Notes under the pieces: model-generated
What the model saw: only the letters and a program-made list of their open reading frames with translations
Told to the model about the DNA's origin: nothing
The model's database searches: none
Part shown: positions 21,080-32,999 of the stretch, in pieces
How positions within the stretch are numbered: position 1 is the first letter of the stretch
Layout: the number at the start of each line of letters is the position of its first letter
Made by a program: the position numbers and the translations under genes
Assembly: GCF_003576645.1 (NCBI RefSeq)
Contig: NC_044920.1
Coordinates: 9,044,298 to 9,108,297 of the forward strand
Direction of reading: 5' to 3'
DNA from: Ipomoea triloba
Lineage: Eukaryota; Streptophyta; Magnoliopsida; Solanales; Convolvulaceae
DNA length: 64,000 nt

Positions 21080-21886
21080 TAATTTAAGCCATTTCTTGAG
21101 GACGATACTCTTATTTTTTATATCACCTGCTAAAACCAACTTTTATTGAATTTTTGCAGATGTATTTTTCATTTGGTAGATATTTATGACTATAAACTAT
21201 AGTTGTAATCTTTATGAAAGTTATTCTGTCATACCTTCAGAAGAAAGATGATTTTGAATCTGGACCATCTTAGATTAAATGGACCATACTGGGGATTGAC
21301 AACTCTTGATATTCTAGGGAAGCTTGATGTAGTGGATCAAGATGAGGTCATTCCTTGGTTAATGCAGTGTCGACATGAATCTGGTTTGTGTTCCTATACT
21401 AAGTTTTTATTGTTTACTGTCTAAATTTTGTCATGTTGGTATAATCAGATAGATGTCCAACTCTGTTAAAAATCTTTTACTCTTTGTTGCACTGATCTTC
21501 ACCCTTTTGGAGGTGATGTGGACTTATGCAAATAGTTTAGTACTTAACTTAGAGTCGTGGGCTAGAATTGTGAAAACAGCCAGTGTGTTTCAAATAGGAG
21601 CTGCCTACATGTCACCTCTTTATGCTTCGTAGGCTCTACTTTCTAGTAGCCCCAAGAATTGGGTTTTTTCTTTTCCTTGGACCTAGGGTTAGCTTATTCA
21701 TTCTGTTACATGTGATTACCAACTAACCGATAATGCCTAACATCTGGCTACATTAATATTGAATTTGCAATTTAACTTATATTATAACTTCATAACTTGT
21801 GTTTATCTATACAGGTGGATTTTGTGATAACATTGAACATGACCCACACATCTTGTATACCCTTAGTGCCATCCAAGTTTTAGGGC

Positions 21887-22063
21887 TATTTAATAAACTT
21901 AATGCTCTTGACATTGACAAGGTCACAAACTGTATCTTTCAAAAGGGAATCTTGATATTTTGACAATCCAGTTTTAACGCTATTTGATAAACATAATGTT
22001 CTTGACATTGACAAGGTCTCAAACTGTATTTAAAAGGGAATCTTGATATTTTGACAATTTATA
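21887..22063. repeat. Local duplication spanning the exon 3/intron 3 border of the RGTB pseudogene
   Basis: The block from CTATTTAATAAACTTAATG through TTGATATTTTGACAAT is present twice (about 21887-21967 and 21980-22063). The second copy has diverged. It duplicates exon end DIDKV and the donor site. Confidence 0.8.
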
Positions 22064-22616
22064 ATTGCATTTTAGTGTCACTCAACACATGTTATCCACT
22101 TTGGCCATAAGGATATGCATTCTATATATAGTAATCCAATTTTACAAGAACAAGAAAAATAAAATAGAATTCATCGACCGTCTAAAGATGACTTGATTTA
22201 TTAATTGAAACTGCAAAATGGTAAGGATGTCATGCTTAAATTTTAGGGAGTTGAACTTGAATATATATATGAACTTGAAATGGTAAAGATATGGTGAAAT
22301 GTGGGGTGAAATCGATACCCGGTAATTGTCTGCACTTTGAAACCTTATGGATTCTTTATTTTTGCTTCATAGTTTCCTTGTTCACTTACACATAGACCAT
22401 GTTTTACATGTTATTCGTGTTTCTTTTAACAATACTGTTATAACATAGTGTCATTCTTTCTTTAGGTTCTCTTACATTGCAATATAAGTTCTGTTGCACT
22501 TTTGAAACGATTGGATAAAATCAATGTTGAAAAAGCAGTACAGTACATATTAAGTTGCAAGAATGTGGATGGTGGATTTGGTTGCACACCTGGGGCAGAA
22601 TCTCATGTCAGACAAA

Positions 22617-23131
22617 GTATGCTGCATAATATTGTACATTAATTTTATACCAAATGTTCTTACATGTTTCTTGACATAGAAGAGAGAGATCTACTTAAAT
22701 ATACCTTGGTAAGTCATTATTCAACCATTTTGCATTGATGATGGATTCATGGAATTTATTTAGTACAATCAACATACTAGCTATTCATGCATGTAATCAT
22801 AGTTTTTGCAACACAAAACTCTATTAATTGGCGTTATCCATGCTTCTTCTTGTTGCCACTTCCGCTAGAAATGAATTATTGATTTGATCGTCTCATGATG
22901 TGCTTCACTGCAATTTCCTTGGTGGAGTGCACCTTCCAAAACATAACCAAATCATCCTTACTAAAAAAGATAATGATAATAGAAATAGTTCCTTATATGT
23001 GTTAAATATATATTGTAAATTAGGTGTACCGTTTCATCAATGTCTAATGCGCGATTCTAATTAATTGATCAACATTCATGTTAGATTTTATATTGTAATT
23101 TTTAAAAACAACCATCAAATTAAAGCGAACT
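22617..23131. other. AT-rich stretch, no gene seen
   Basis: No continuation of the RGTB reading frame and no repeat structure with clear ends were recognised. Confidence 0.5.
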
Positions 23132-23245
23132 ATTATTGCGAAATCCAATCACGAATACAATGAGAGATATCTGCGTCCCACACTTCCCGACCAGTATACG
23201 AGCAAGAAGCTTTGGCCAGAGAGTGAGCAATCACGTTGGCTTTTA
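23132..23245 (-). pseudogene. LINE (non-LTR retrotransposon) C-terminal RNase H remnant
   Basis: The minus-strand frame reads KANVIAHSLAKASCSYTG, then VWDADISHCIRDWISQ and a stop. The N-x-x-A-H-x-L-A-K/R-A pattern followed by a W...P/S-x-x-I segment is the usual tail of plant LINE RNase H domains. Only about 37 codons are left; upstream RT is absent. Confidence 0.6.
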
Positions 23246-23838
23246 TATTGTATTTTTTAATACATTCTAACACATTCATAGTATATGTTTAACAATTATG
23301 TCAATTTTGATTGGTATAGGGTTGAAACCTAAGACCTTCCTTATGAAAATCAATGAATAAGTTAAAAATAATAAATAGTTAATAGAAATTATTAACAAAA
23401 TATTTTGTTACTAAAGTTTACACTGACAGAATGAGGAAGTATTTAGGAAAAGTAAATGATCTAATAGAAGGTAAATTAGGAAAAATAATATAAAAAAATA
23501 CTAAAATAAAAATAATAAATAACTAACGGAATATTATGTTACTAAAGTTTACCGTGACGGAATGCAGGAATAGAAGGTAAATTAGAAAAAATTAAAAAAT
23601 ACTAAAATTAAAATAATATGAACCATTCATTTTAACAAACAATTACACCAATATTTTTTAGTTTCCATTAGGGGCCTAACTATATTTCCTCTTATTATGT
23701 TTGTATTATGTTTGTATATATTTGTATGTAGATTGTAAATGTGGGTGTAGATGTAAATTATTAGACAAGATTTAAGATATTGTAAGAGAGATATTTTATT
23801 TGATGAATTATTTAAAATAAATCTTGTTTTTATTTCTA

Positions 23839-24520
23839 CTCGTATTTTCACCCGTGCGATGCACGGAATGGATTTATTATAATATATTAAGAATATTTGG
23901 ATCGATATATAATTATATAAGTTATAACATTAAATATTATATAGTGCAATTGAAGATATGTTTTCGATCGATTATGTTTTCTGATGTTATCCTTGTTTGA
24001 ATTCCAGCAAATAATTGCTTAATTAATAGCTGATGTGTAGATGTACGCATGCGGTGCTGGAACTTTAGAGATTTTATATATCATTGTTTAGGATTTTTAT
24101 AAATTGGGCAAATATGTTCGTTCTCTAGTAACTGAGTTATAGGAATCAATTGTTATTCTAATTCATATGTATGGAAGATATATTTTTGTGTAAATATATA
24201 GCAATTTTTTCATCTTGGAAAAAACATAATATCACCGGTTGTATTTACACATTATTGAAAACCTCTTTGTAGACAACATTGGTAGTAACAACACAATCTT
24301 GTCCATCCTGGTCTATAATTAATTAACACTTTTAGGCTATCAGAATGGTTGACTCGGGAGAAAGTCATGTACAATTGACTGTGATTAAAAATTATTTTTT
24401 TCAGCAATAACCCAACGTCAGTTAGTGTTCGGCCCTGGCTTTTGTTGATAGTCATGGCATATGCAAGCATCAATGGAAATTATTTATGTTGGAACTTGAA
24501 GGACAATCTCGTATCAGAAA
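23839..24520 (-). mobile_element. Truncated Helitron: helicase C-terminus plus 3' terminal hairpin
   Basis: On the minus strand 24473-24252 encodes LAYAMTINKSQGRTLTDVGL followed by QLYMTFSRVN, the last PIF1-type helicase motifs found in Helitron RepHel proteins. About 400 bp downstream, 23851-23866 forms a CCGTGC/GCACGG hairpin followed by an AT-rich stretch and CGAGT. This is one base off the CTAGT end expected for plant Helitrons. Rep and most of the helicase are missing. The left (5') limit near 24520 is approximate. Confidence 0.8.
23851..23866 (-). terminator. Helitron 3' subterminal hairpin
   Basis: CCGTGC and GCACGG pair around a short loop. Plant Helitrons carry such a GC-rich hairpin 10-12 bases before the 3' end, where it is thought to stop rolling-circle transfer. 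Confidence 0.7.
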
Positions 24521-24545
24521 GAGTGAGAAACATTCGTCAAACCTT

Positions 24546-26094
24546 CCGACCATCAAGATGCCTTTCCTTTTCCCTTCCGCTGGCATCCGAGCTTTTATCG
24601 CTTGGATGGGAAGCCCAATTTCGTGCCAGGCTCATCCCTAGAACTCGCTTTAGTGGCAATGAAGGGCCAACTCGTCCCTATCGACACATGGACCTACCTA
24701 AAGGCTTTAGGTCGGGCTAACTTTCTTCAAGAAGGCGTAGCCCAGGCAGGTCGCCTCTTCTAGCTTTCTCTGTACTCGCATCTCTTTGTTCTCTTTATCC
24801 CCGTGTAAGTGGCCTAACACTTGAGTTTCATTTTCAGCCGACGACGAGTGTGGTGAGCTTATCTGCCGAAATACCCTCGCTTGGCTCGAAGACAGGTACG
24901 ACTCCTCAGACGACGCAGACGAAGAGCTGGAAGGTGTCATCGAGGTTTCTTCTTCGGACTCTGAAGCTTCGACCGCTCATATGGAATCTCGTCATGCTGC
25001 CCTCCGAGCCCGTCACCAGGGCAAAGCTATCATTGCTGAAAAGGCAAAGGGTAAGGCTGTAGGTGCAACCCCTGACCTGACCCTCGTTGCACGGCTTCCT
25101 CCAACTGGCTTAGTCATTGGCACTAGTCTCACCTCGGTTGCCTTAGCTGCTGCTCACCAACCACGTCTGCGTAAGTGGAACTCTGACTCCTCCACTCCGG
25201 CCGCTGCTAAAATGGCGAGACGTCCATCAGACGCCGCTCTCGAGGATGCTGCTACCGCGGCCAAGACCTTATTTTTCGCCGGCTAGGGCAAATGATCTCT
25301 ACCTCCGACCTTCAGGCTATGGAGGGCGCCAGTCCTTCCTACCTTCTACAGTCGGCCGCATATTACAGCTTCCATGTAATGATTACTCGTACTTGTTCTT
25401 TTCCCTACTTCTCAGTTTTAATCACCCTTTATGATATTTTCCAAGCGCAACTTTTCCAGGCCGGTCTTAACGACGCCATAAAGGGACTGTCTAAGGACTC
25501 TAAGCTTTTGAAGTCCGCAAAGGTGACTCATTCCAAGGAGGTGAAGGCCCTCAAGTCCGACCTAACTACGTTGGGCACCAACTGGCTATGGCGCAAGAAG
25601 GTTGGGCGAAGGCGACTGAGGCGCTGAAATCGGCCCGGGAGGATGCACTGAGGCCTAAGGGCTTTCAAGCAGTTAAGGGATTTCCATGAGGAGGGCATGG
25701 CTCATGCCAACATGCACGCTTAGACAATCGTGGACCAGTGGCTAGAGGGCAAGGTCGGGAAGCAATACTTGCTCGACCTTGGCGAGACAGACTACGGCAT
25801 GGGATATCGGATGCTCAGAAGGAAATATTTAGGCTTCTCAAGGCTCGGGATGCGACCTTCTCTCCTACCAGTTGGGGCCTTCTAAACTCAGTTACCCCCG
25901 ATGATAACCAGGGAGCCGAGGATGCTACTCTAAACGCTTCGATGGATATACTTGGCGGTGAGATTCCAATGAACAATGCATACTTGGAGTTGGCTGCCAA
26001 CGTGGATTTCGTTGCTGGGAAGGACCGAGTTTCTATTCTAACTCTGACCGAGGTCGGCCGAAGTGACGCGACTGTCACCGGCGAAGAGGAGGAC
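24546..26094 (+). pseudogene. Intron-containing retroelement-type ORF, broken; last codons at 36283-36300
   Basis: Unrecognised protein of the kind found inside long plant retroelements. 24546-24760 reads DHQDAFPFPFRWHPSFYRLD to ...GRANFLQEGVAQAGRLF. An acceptor at 24837 opens an acidic segment (DSSDDADEELEGVIEVSSSD) that runs on through KGKAVGATPD to 25285. After a damaged join, 25288-25373 and 25461-25590 flank a GT...AG intron and are Lys/Leu-rich and probably coiled. The C-terminal frame ends TVTGEEED at 26094. That frame resumes at 36283 as PSDAF and stop once the element at 26095-36277 is removed. Stops at 25284 and 25721 and at least two frame changes show decay. 24978-26961 is repeated at 26963-28947. 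Confidence 0.6.
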
Positions 26095-29000
26095 TGTGAC
26101 ACCCCAACCTTACATAAGCTGAGATAGATAAAAACTCAACACAACAGCTGACTATCTCAACCAACAACAGAACATAGCGGAAGCGAATTTAAAACCTAAG
26201 GGCGTCATGCCACATCTAGGTAAGATAACACGGCCTAGATGCACAGGCTAACCATAAAAACTGAACTGTATAAACGATAATCCTTAAGTCAAGTCTCAAA
26301 ACATCCAAACACTAGTCAAGAGTTTATAAAGAAATCTCAAATGGCTCACAGGCCAAAGCATAAATCTAAAACATAACCACTATCTAAGCCTCCTCATACG
26401 GGTGTATCTCTATCGCGCTCACGCAAAGACTTTAAGGCAAACCTGGAAAACACACAAAGAACCATTAGCAAAAGACTGCTAAGTAACCACCATTCACACC
26501 CGCAAGGAAGTATAGATATACATATAAGTTTGTAAATAGGTTTACACACCCATATAGAATATAAACACCAACAAACTGTTCAATAGTTCAAAACGGATAC
26601 TCAACAAGGATAAACTGAACGAATCATAAACCAAGACTCATCCAAACAAGCCAATATTCATCAGCGAGAGTACAAGGCAACAACCAATCCATAAACGAGA
26701 TACCAACTGAACAACAATCATAAGGAAACCAATCAAACATAATCGAGAACCATAGGGTATCAATCGAATATACACAAGGAACCCATGAACACATAAACCA
26801 AGAAAGAACTCCCAATTCCAATCTCCAAACCTCATACCAATTCACCATACCAAACCCAACCACAGTCGGAGGTCAAAACACAGAAATCTGGTACGCAGGG
26901 GTGATGAACCCAATCACAGGGACCGAAGTCCAATCACAGGGACCGTAGTCCAATCACAGGGNTCATATGGAATCTCGTCATGCTGCCCTCCGAGCCCGTC
27001 ACCAGGGCAAAGCTATCATTGCTGAAAAGGCAAAGGGTAAGGCTGTAGGTGCAACCCCTGACCTGACCCTCGTTGCACGGCTTCCTCCAACTGGCTTAGT
27101 CATTGGCACTAGTCTCACCTCGGTTGCCTTAGCTGCTGCTCACCAACCACGTCTGCGTAAGTGGAACTCTGACTCCTCCACTCCGGCCGCTGCTAAAATG
27201 GCGAGACGTCCATCAGACGCCGCTCTCGAGGATGCTGCTACCGCGGCCAAGACCTTATTTTTCGCCGGCTAGGGCAAATGATCTCTACCTCCGACCTTCA
27301 GGCTATGGAGGGCGCCAGTCCTTCCTACCTTCTACAGTCGGCCGCATATTACAGCTTCCATGTAATGATTACTCGTACTTGTTCTTTTCCCTACTTCTCA
27401 GTTTTAATCACCCTTTATGATATTTTCCAAGCGCAACTTTTCCAGGCCGGTCTTAACGACGCCATAAAGGGACTGTCTAAGGACTCTAAGCTTTTGAAGT
27501 CCGCAAAGGTGACTCATTCCAAGGAGGTGAAGGCCCTCAAGTCCGACCTAACTACGTTGGGCACCAACTGGCTATGGCGCAAGAAGGTTGGGCGAAGGCG
27601 ACTGAGGCGCTGAAATCGGCCCGGGAGGATGCACTGAGGCCTAAGGGCTTTCAAGCAGTTAAGGGATTTCCATGAGGAGGGCATGGCTCATGCCAACATG
27701 CACGCTTAGACAATCGTGGACCAGTGGCTAGAGGGCAAGGTCGGGAAGCAATACTTGCTCGACCTTGGCGAGACAGACTACGGCATGGGATATCGGATGC
27801 TCAGAAGGAAATATTTAGGCTTCTCAAGGCTCGGGATGCGACCTTCTCTCCTACCAGTTGGGGCCTTCTAAACTCAGTTACCCCCGATGATAACCAGGGA
27901 GCCGAGGATGCTACTCTAAACGCTTCGATGGATATACTTGGCGGTGAGATTCCAATGAACAATGCATACTTGGAGTTGGCTGCCAACGTGGATTTCGTTG
28001 CTGGGAAGGACCGAGTTTCTATTCTAACTCTGACCGAGGTCGGCCGAAGTGACGCGACTGTCACCGGCGAAGAGGAGGACTGTGACACCCCAACCTTACA
28101 TAAGCTGAGATAGATAAAAACTCAACACAACAGCTGACTATCTCAACCAACAACAGAACATAGCGGAAGCGAATTTAAAACCTAAGGGCGTCATGCCACA
28201 TCTAGGTAAGATAACACGGCCTAGATGCACAGGCTAACCATAAAAACTGAACTGTATAAACGATAATCCTTAAGTCAAGTCTCAAAACATCCAAACACTA
28301 GTCAAGAGTTTATAAAGAAATCTCAAATGGCTCACAGGCCAAAGCATAAATCTAAAACATAACCACTATCTAAGCCTCCTCATACGGGTGTATCTCTATC
28401 GCGCTCACGCAAAGACTTTAAGGCAAACCTGGAAAACACACAAAGAACCATTAGCAAAAGACTGCTAAGTAACCACCATTCACACCCGCAAGGAAGTATA
28501 GATATACATATAAGTTTGTAAATAGGTTTACACACCCATATAGAATATAAACACCAACAAACTGTTCAATAGTTCAAAACGGATACTCAACAAGGATAAA
28601 CTGAACGAATCATAAACCAAGACTCATCCAAACAAGCCAATATTCATCAGCGAGAGTACAAGGCAACAACCAATCCATAAACGAGATACCAACTGAACAA
28701 CAATCATAAGGAAACCAATCAAACATAATCGAGAACCATAGGGTATCAATCGAATATACACAAGGAACCCATGAACACATAAACCAAGAAAGAACTCCCA
28801 ATTCCAATCTCCAAACCTCATACCAATTCACCATACCAAACCCAACCACAGTCGGAGGTCAAAACACAGAAATCTGGTACGCAGGGGTGATGAACCCAAT
28901 CACAGGGATCGAAGTCCAATCACAGGGACCGTAGTCCAATCACAGGGACCTAAGTCCAATCGCAGGGGTAATCAACCCAAATACAATCCATAGTAGCACA

Positions 29001-30581
29001 GCTATATCACCCATCAACCTCCAAAAGATACCAAGGAACCACCACCTCATACTCATACCCAACTCAGCCCAAAACAACCAAACAAAGTGTTCATCTCATC
29101 TATGAACACAAACAAACTCCCAGGTAAATGAATATCAAGAATTAATAGATCAAGAGTACAAGAATGGGAAACCAAAGACATGAATCGATCTCCAAAATAT
29201 GGTAGTAAATACCCAACAAAAGGCATGAATAAATACTCCAAAGACATGGTAAATTACCCAACAAAACATTCCAACAATATTCAGAACAAAAGGGGAAACA
29301 ATCAGACAACAACAACCAAAACAGTCTCTGGAAGCAAATTCCCAGAGACCTTGCGGAACACTTCAACGGAACACCGTCCTCCGCCGCACTCCTCCGCAAG
29401 AAGGAGGCGGACTGCCTCAACGGAACACCACTCTCCGTTCAACCCAACCGCCTTGGCCTTGCGGAACTCCCCGGCGGGTTACATTGTGCCGCCGAGGACC
29501 TCCGTAAGGTCACCTCCAACCCCAGTTCCAGAACATCAACAGCAGACACGAAAGAGGTATTTCCAGAGAGCAAAATCAGACCCAATACACCAACATTTCA
29601 TCCAATTTAGAGGCCAAAGACATGGAAATCCAAACCATCAATGATCATACAACACTAATCAAAAGATCAAGATGAAATCCAACAAATAGATCCAACAACC
29701 TAGGCTAATCACAAAGAATTTTCAGGAATTCCCACACCCAGAACATCATATAGAATAGGAGTGAATAAAAATAGTTTTGATGGACATAGTGGTTACCTCA
29801 AAGAGCTTTTTCCTAATCCAACAAGCCTCAAGCAAGCTCACAAAGCCCCACCTTCTTGATGATCATCTTTTACCCAAAGAACCCCAAAAGAACATTTATA
29901 AGAATATGCAAAAGACTAACCAAACCACAAAATGCAAGGTAGATTCTAGGCTAGATGCACTTACCCACTCCTAGACAAGCATAAAAGAGCAATCTTGACT
30001 TGGAAACTTGTAGGGAAATGAAGATCAATTTTTGGATGCAAGAATGGTGAAAATGGCGTGAGAGTGTCGGGAGGGAGGAAGAGGAGTGAACGCTTTTAGG
30101 GTATTTTGATCATCAAATATATATACGAAGAATACATACAATATTTAGGGTGTAAGACTTTAATATGAGATGGGCTTAAGTACATATTATAATGGCTTAC
30201 AAGAAGTAAATATATGTCCAAGACTAGTAAGTTGGGCTAAATGAATTCACCCCTTACAATTAATTATAAGAATTAGAATAAGGAAGCCCATAAAATTGTC
30301 TTAGGAACAATATATATACATTATATAATATAAGATCAATAAATTGGGCTTGTAGGAATATTTAATTGCAAAGATTGTAAGGATCCAAATTGAATAAAAT
30401 CCCTTACAAGAATAAATTCAATTAGTTGGGCTCTTGATTAGAATAATCAAATTAGGCTCAAGAATATATATATATATGTATATATATTAAACTGAAAGAA
30501 TTAGCCCAATTGGAATTAATTAAATTACCCAAGGAATTAATTATCGGTAGTAAGGCTTGAACGAATTTTCGGGGTGTTACA
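26095..30581 (-). repeat. 3' LTR of that element (true length about 2.5 kb)
   Basis: Starts TGTGACACCCC and ends GGGGTGTTACA. A duplicated block starting after N 26962 inserts a second copy of host plus LTR start, with the LTR start repeated at 28081. 28081-30581 is therefore the uninterrupted LTR. It contains a short run of CCAATCACAGGGAC units near 26905-26960 and 28900-28970, and a TA microsatellite near 30465. Confidence 0.85.
26963..28947. repeat. Probable assembly duplication of 24978-26961
   Basis: Following N 26962 the sequence restarts at TCATATGGAATCTCG and repeats host ORF, target duplication (28076-28080) and the LTR start. One difference was noticed (GGGACCGAAG against GGGATCGAAG). 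A genuine duplication ending exactly at an N is unlikely. ORFs in this copy are not separate genes. Confidence 0.88.
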
Positions 30582-30600
30582 CTCTACCCCCCTTAAAAGG
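30582..30600 (-). other. Polypurine tract next to the 3' LTR
   Basis: On the minus strand CCTTTTAAGGGGGGTAGAG is followed directly by the LTR start TGTAACACCCCG. This is the normal plus-strand primer position and fixes the element's orientation as minus. Confidence 0.85.
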
Positions 30601-31409
30601 AGCTTCGTCCCCGAAGCTCGAAGCTAACGGGAACTTGAAACAGAACGATTCAAAGAGAACAAGGGATTCAACGAAAGATTGAAAAGAAAACGATTGCTCA
30701 ACTAATCCTAAACTCAAGAACACACTAACATGCAACTAAACTCAAGAACTTACTAACTTCTAACATTCTAAACTTATAACTTACCCAACCCAAAACTAGC
30801 ATGCAAGAACTAAACTAGCTACTTACTTAGGTAAAAAGGATTCCTATCAAAGATCTAACATATGCACGGAAGCTATCAACCTTGTTGGCTTCTCTTCGTA
30901 AGATAGAGCATCTTCGAACGTTACGACTTCCAGGTGGATATCACGAAGCGCATCATGTACATATATCTTCAGCAGCAAACGTGAAACGCATCACGCATCT
31001 AGTCTAACTTGGTCGGCATACGACTCCTATTGATCATGGGCAGCTTTCACTCTTTCGTGAACCAACTCAACTTTTCCGATGACACATGTAGACGCTACGA
31101 TCTTAGGGTCACTTGATTTACCAAATCTTCCCAACTGAACGAGCTGCTACACTTCTTTGCTTTAACCTTTTGTCAGCTTAGGCGAACTCCATTTTCTTGA
31201 AAGATCCAACTCAGAACCATTCCATAAGGATAATTCATATTGGGGACAGAAGGTTAAAACTAGTACGGTAGTATATGGAGGAAAACATTTATAGAAGGCA
31301 TGCTCATTAAGAAAAACGTTGATCCAACACGGAAATAGATTGAAATGTTTAGGGTTTAAGATTCAAGGACAACGTAGGTTAAGATTAGAATCAAAGGTTA
31401 CCAAGGTTA

Positions 31410-32036
31410 CAACTTAGGAAATAAGGTTGTCACCTTGCACAAGATATTTTCAAGAAGCAAACAATACTAACGTTTGAAAGATAAAAGAGATTTTACAACC
31501 GAGGAAATATCTAGTTCTTTCATCAAGGAAAATGAAAAGAACTCGGATTTGAGAAAAGATAGGAACGAGATTGAAAACGCGGAAAGAGTTTTACAACGAT
31601 AGGGTATCTAGCTTATTCAAGGAAAAGGAGGGAATCAGGTTCCAAGAAGAATTAGGAATGAGGTTTGAAAAGACATAAATGATTTTCAACGATAGGGTAT
31701 GCAATTTTCCAAAGGAAAGAAAGAAATTCAATCTTGAAAGGAGGTAAGGATGAGACTTAAGATAAACTGAAGGGACGTCTCAACGAAAGGATATACAGTT
31801 TCCAAGGGAACGAGAGAAATTCGGTTTCAAGGGACGATAGCAATGAGGTCTAGAATCAATAGGAGGGATGTTTCAGCAAAAGGCATTTGGAGTCTCAAGA
31901 AATAAAGAAGAATTTAGTTTCCCACAAGAGATGTGAATAATGATTAGAACATATAGAAGGGATTTCTCAACAAAAGGATAATTGGGATTTCAAGGATGAA
32001 AGAGGAATTCAGATTTAAGAAGAATAAGGAGTTTCT
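31410..32036. repeat. Degenerate 93-98-bp tandem repeat, seven units, near the 3' LTR
   Basis: Units begin CAAC or CAGC with GATAGGG, GAAAGGA or similar at 31410, 31496, 31594, 31687, 31781, 31874 and 31968. Each has a purine-rich TTCAAGGAAA...GAGGAATTC core. It lies in the untranslated 3' part of the element. The block recurs at 33108-33734 in the N-join duplicate. Confidence 0.8.
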
Positions 32037-32999
32037 CAACTCTAAGCGGTTTCCACAGCTTGACGATTTGACCATGATACTCTGACCGATTGACGGATCT
32101 TGACCTTGCTTCCTACGCAACGTGGGTCTACAGTTCGGATAAGCTCTACTTCGTAAGGTACGACACGCACAACCTTTGCCACCCCAGGAGAAGTCGAAGG
32201 CGATGGATTGTTAAAGACTGATTGGTGCAGAACGAGGGATTCCTGAGGAAGCTTCATGAAAAGGTAGGTTCAACTAGGGAGGTATCGCCTGATCTTGAAA
32301 GGAGATTCGCCTATGATTACTGATGATCTTGAAAACCAGGTTTACTTTCTTGTACTTTGAAACATCGAGGTCCTAAAGCCGACGTAACGCGTGCATCTTC
32401 TTTAGCATTAAGAATTCTTGCTCTTTTGATCGTTCAGGGTCTTTCGAGGAGTCCTTCATTTACTCGATTGGCAACCTTCGTTGTAAGGTGGTTCGGTCAA
32501 ATCTTGGTGTTCTTCTTGCGATTCTTGCAGGTCAATAGCACGAACACATATCAACCCATTTTTCCACTCTTCATTGGTTCTTCTTGTTGGTCATCCGAAG
32601 TAGTGGAACGCAGCTCTCAACTTTAATCTTTGTGTTTAGCGCGATCAAGGGCGCCTTTGCTTACTTGCTCGGTAGATTAAGTCTTCTACGGAACTCCATT
32701 AGCACTACGGGCCAACTCCACTTAGGAAAATTCGGGGATTGAGCTAGCCTTTAGGTTCACTTCGGTTGGTCTTGATATGCGGTTGATTCGGTCGTTTACT
32801 ATCTTGCTTAGTTTATTCCTTTATTTATTTCTTGCCACCGAGGTTCCTTCCTTAGAGTGCTTGCACGAGACTCCTTATGGCCGACCTGAAAGCTCCTACT
32901 TGGCGTGCTTTAACTCTTCCTTGACGCGTCGGCATTTGCTCGTGCCGATCCCTCATAGCCGAGAGTCTTCGAGTCTTCAATCTTCGAGCTCCTATTGNT

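Larger units (their letters stand above)
19848..21125. mobile_element. Probable retroelement-derived insertion in intron 1 of the RGTB pseudogene
   Basis: A block unlike normal intron sequence. It has GC-rich palindromic ACTCACGGTGAGTG-type words (20050-20210, including GAGTCTCAATGAT inverted after a short spacer), then transcript-like AT-rich DNA, a SINE and a TTGAGGACGATACTC word that resembles the ends of Athila/Tat-type LTRs. No complete TG...CA borders or target duplication could be fixed, so the limits are approximate. Confidence 0.4.
19063..22616 (+). pseudogene. RGTB: Rab geranylgeranyltransferase beta-subunit pseudogene, exons with introns retained
   Basis: Four exon-like blocks match the family in order. 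19063-19124 reads VEKHVKYIISVEK before a GT donor. 21241-21383 reads KKDDFES, then [20 protein letters not shown], ending QCRHES. 21815-21921 reads [20 protein letters not shown]. 22466-22616 reads FSYIAI, then [15 protein letters not shown] and [16 protein letters not shown]. The family enzyme attaches geranylgeranyl groups to Rab GTPases. Disabling lesions are a disturbed N-terminus, about 8 bases missing after DFES, a frameshift with TAA after FSYIAI, loss of the exon with the SFxGDxWGEIDTR segment, and no C-terminal half. Introns persist, so this is a duplicated fragment rather than a retrocopy. Intron 1 carries insertions. Confidence 0.88.

Noticed and set aside
26967..28113. Second set of retroelement ORFs as a tandem gene duplication
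   Set aside because: Begins exactly at an N and repeats target duplication and LTR start almost perfectly; unmerged overlap is simpler.
32042..32257. 71-aa minus-strand ORF as an integrase C-terminal or chromodomain
   Set aside because: No matching motif, and no integrase or RT around it.
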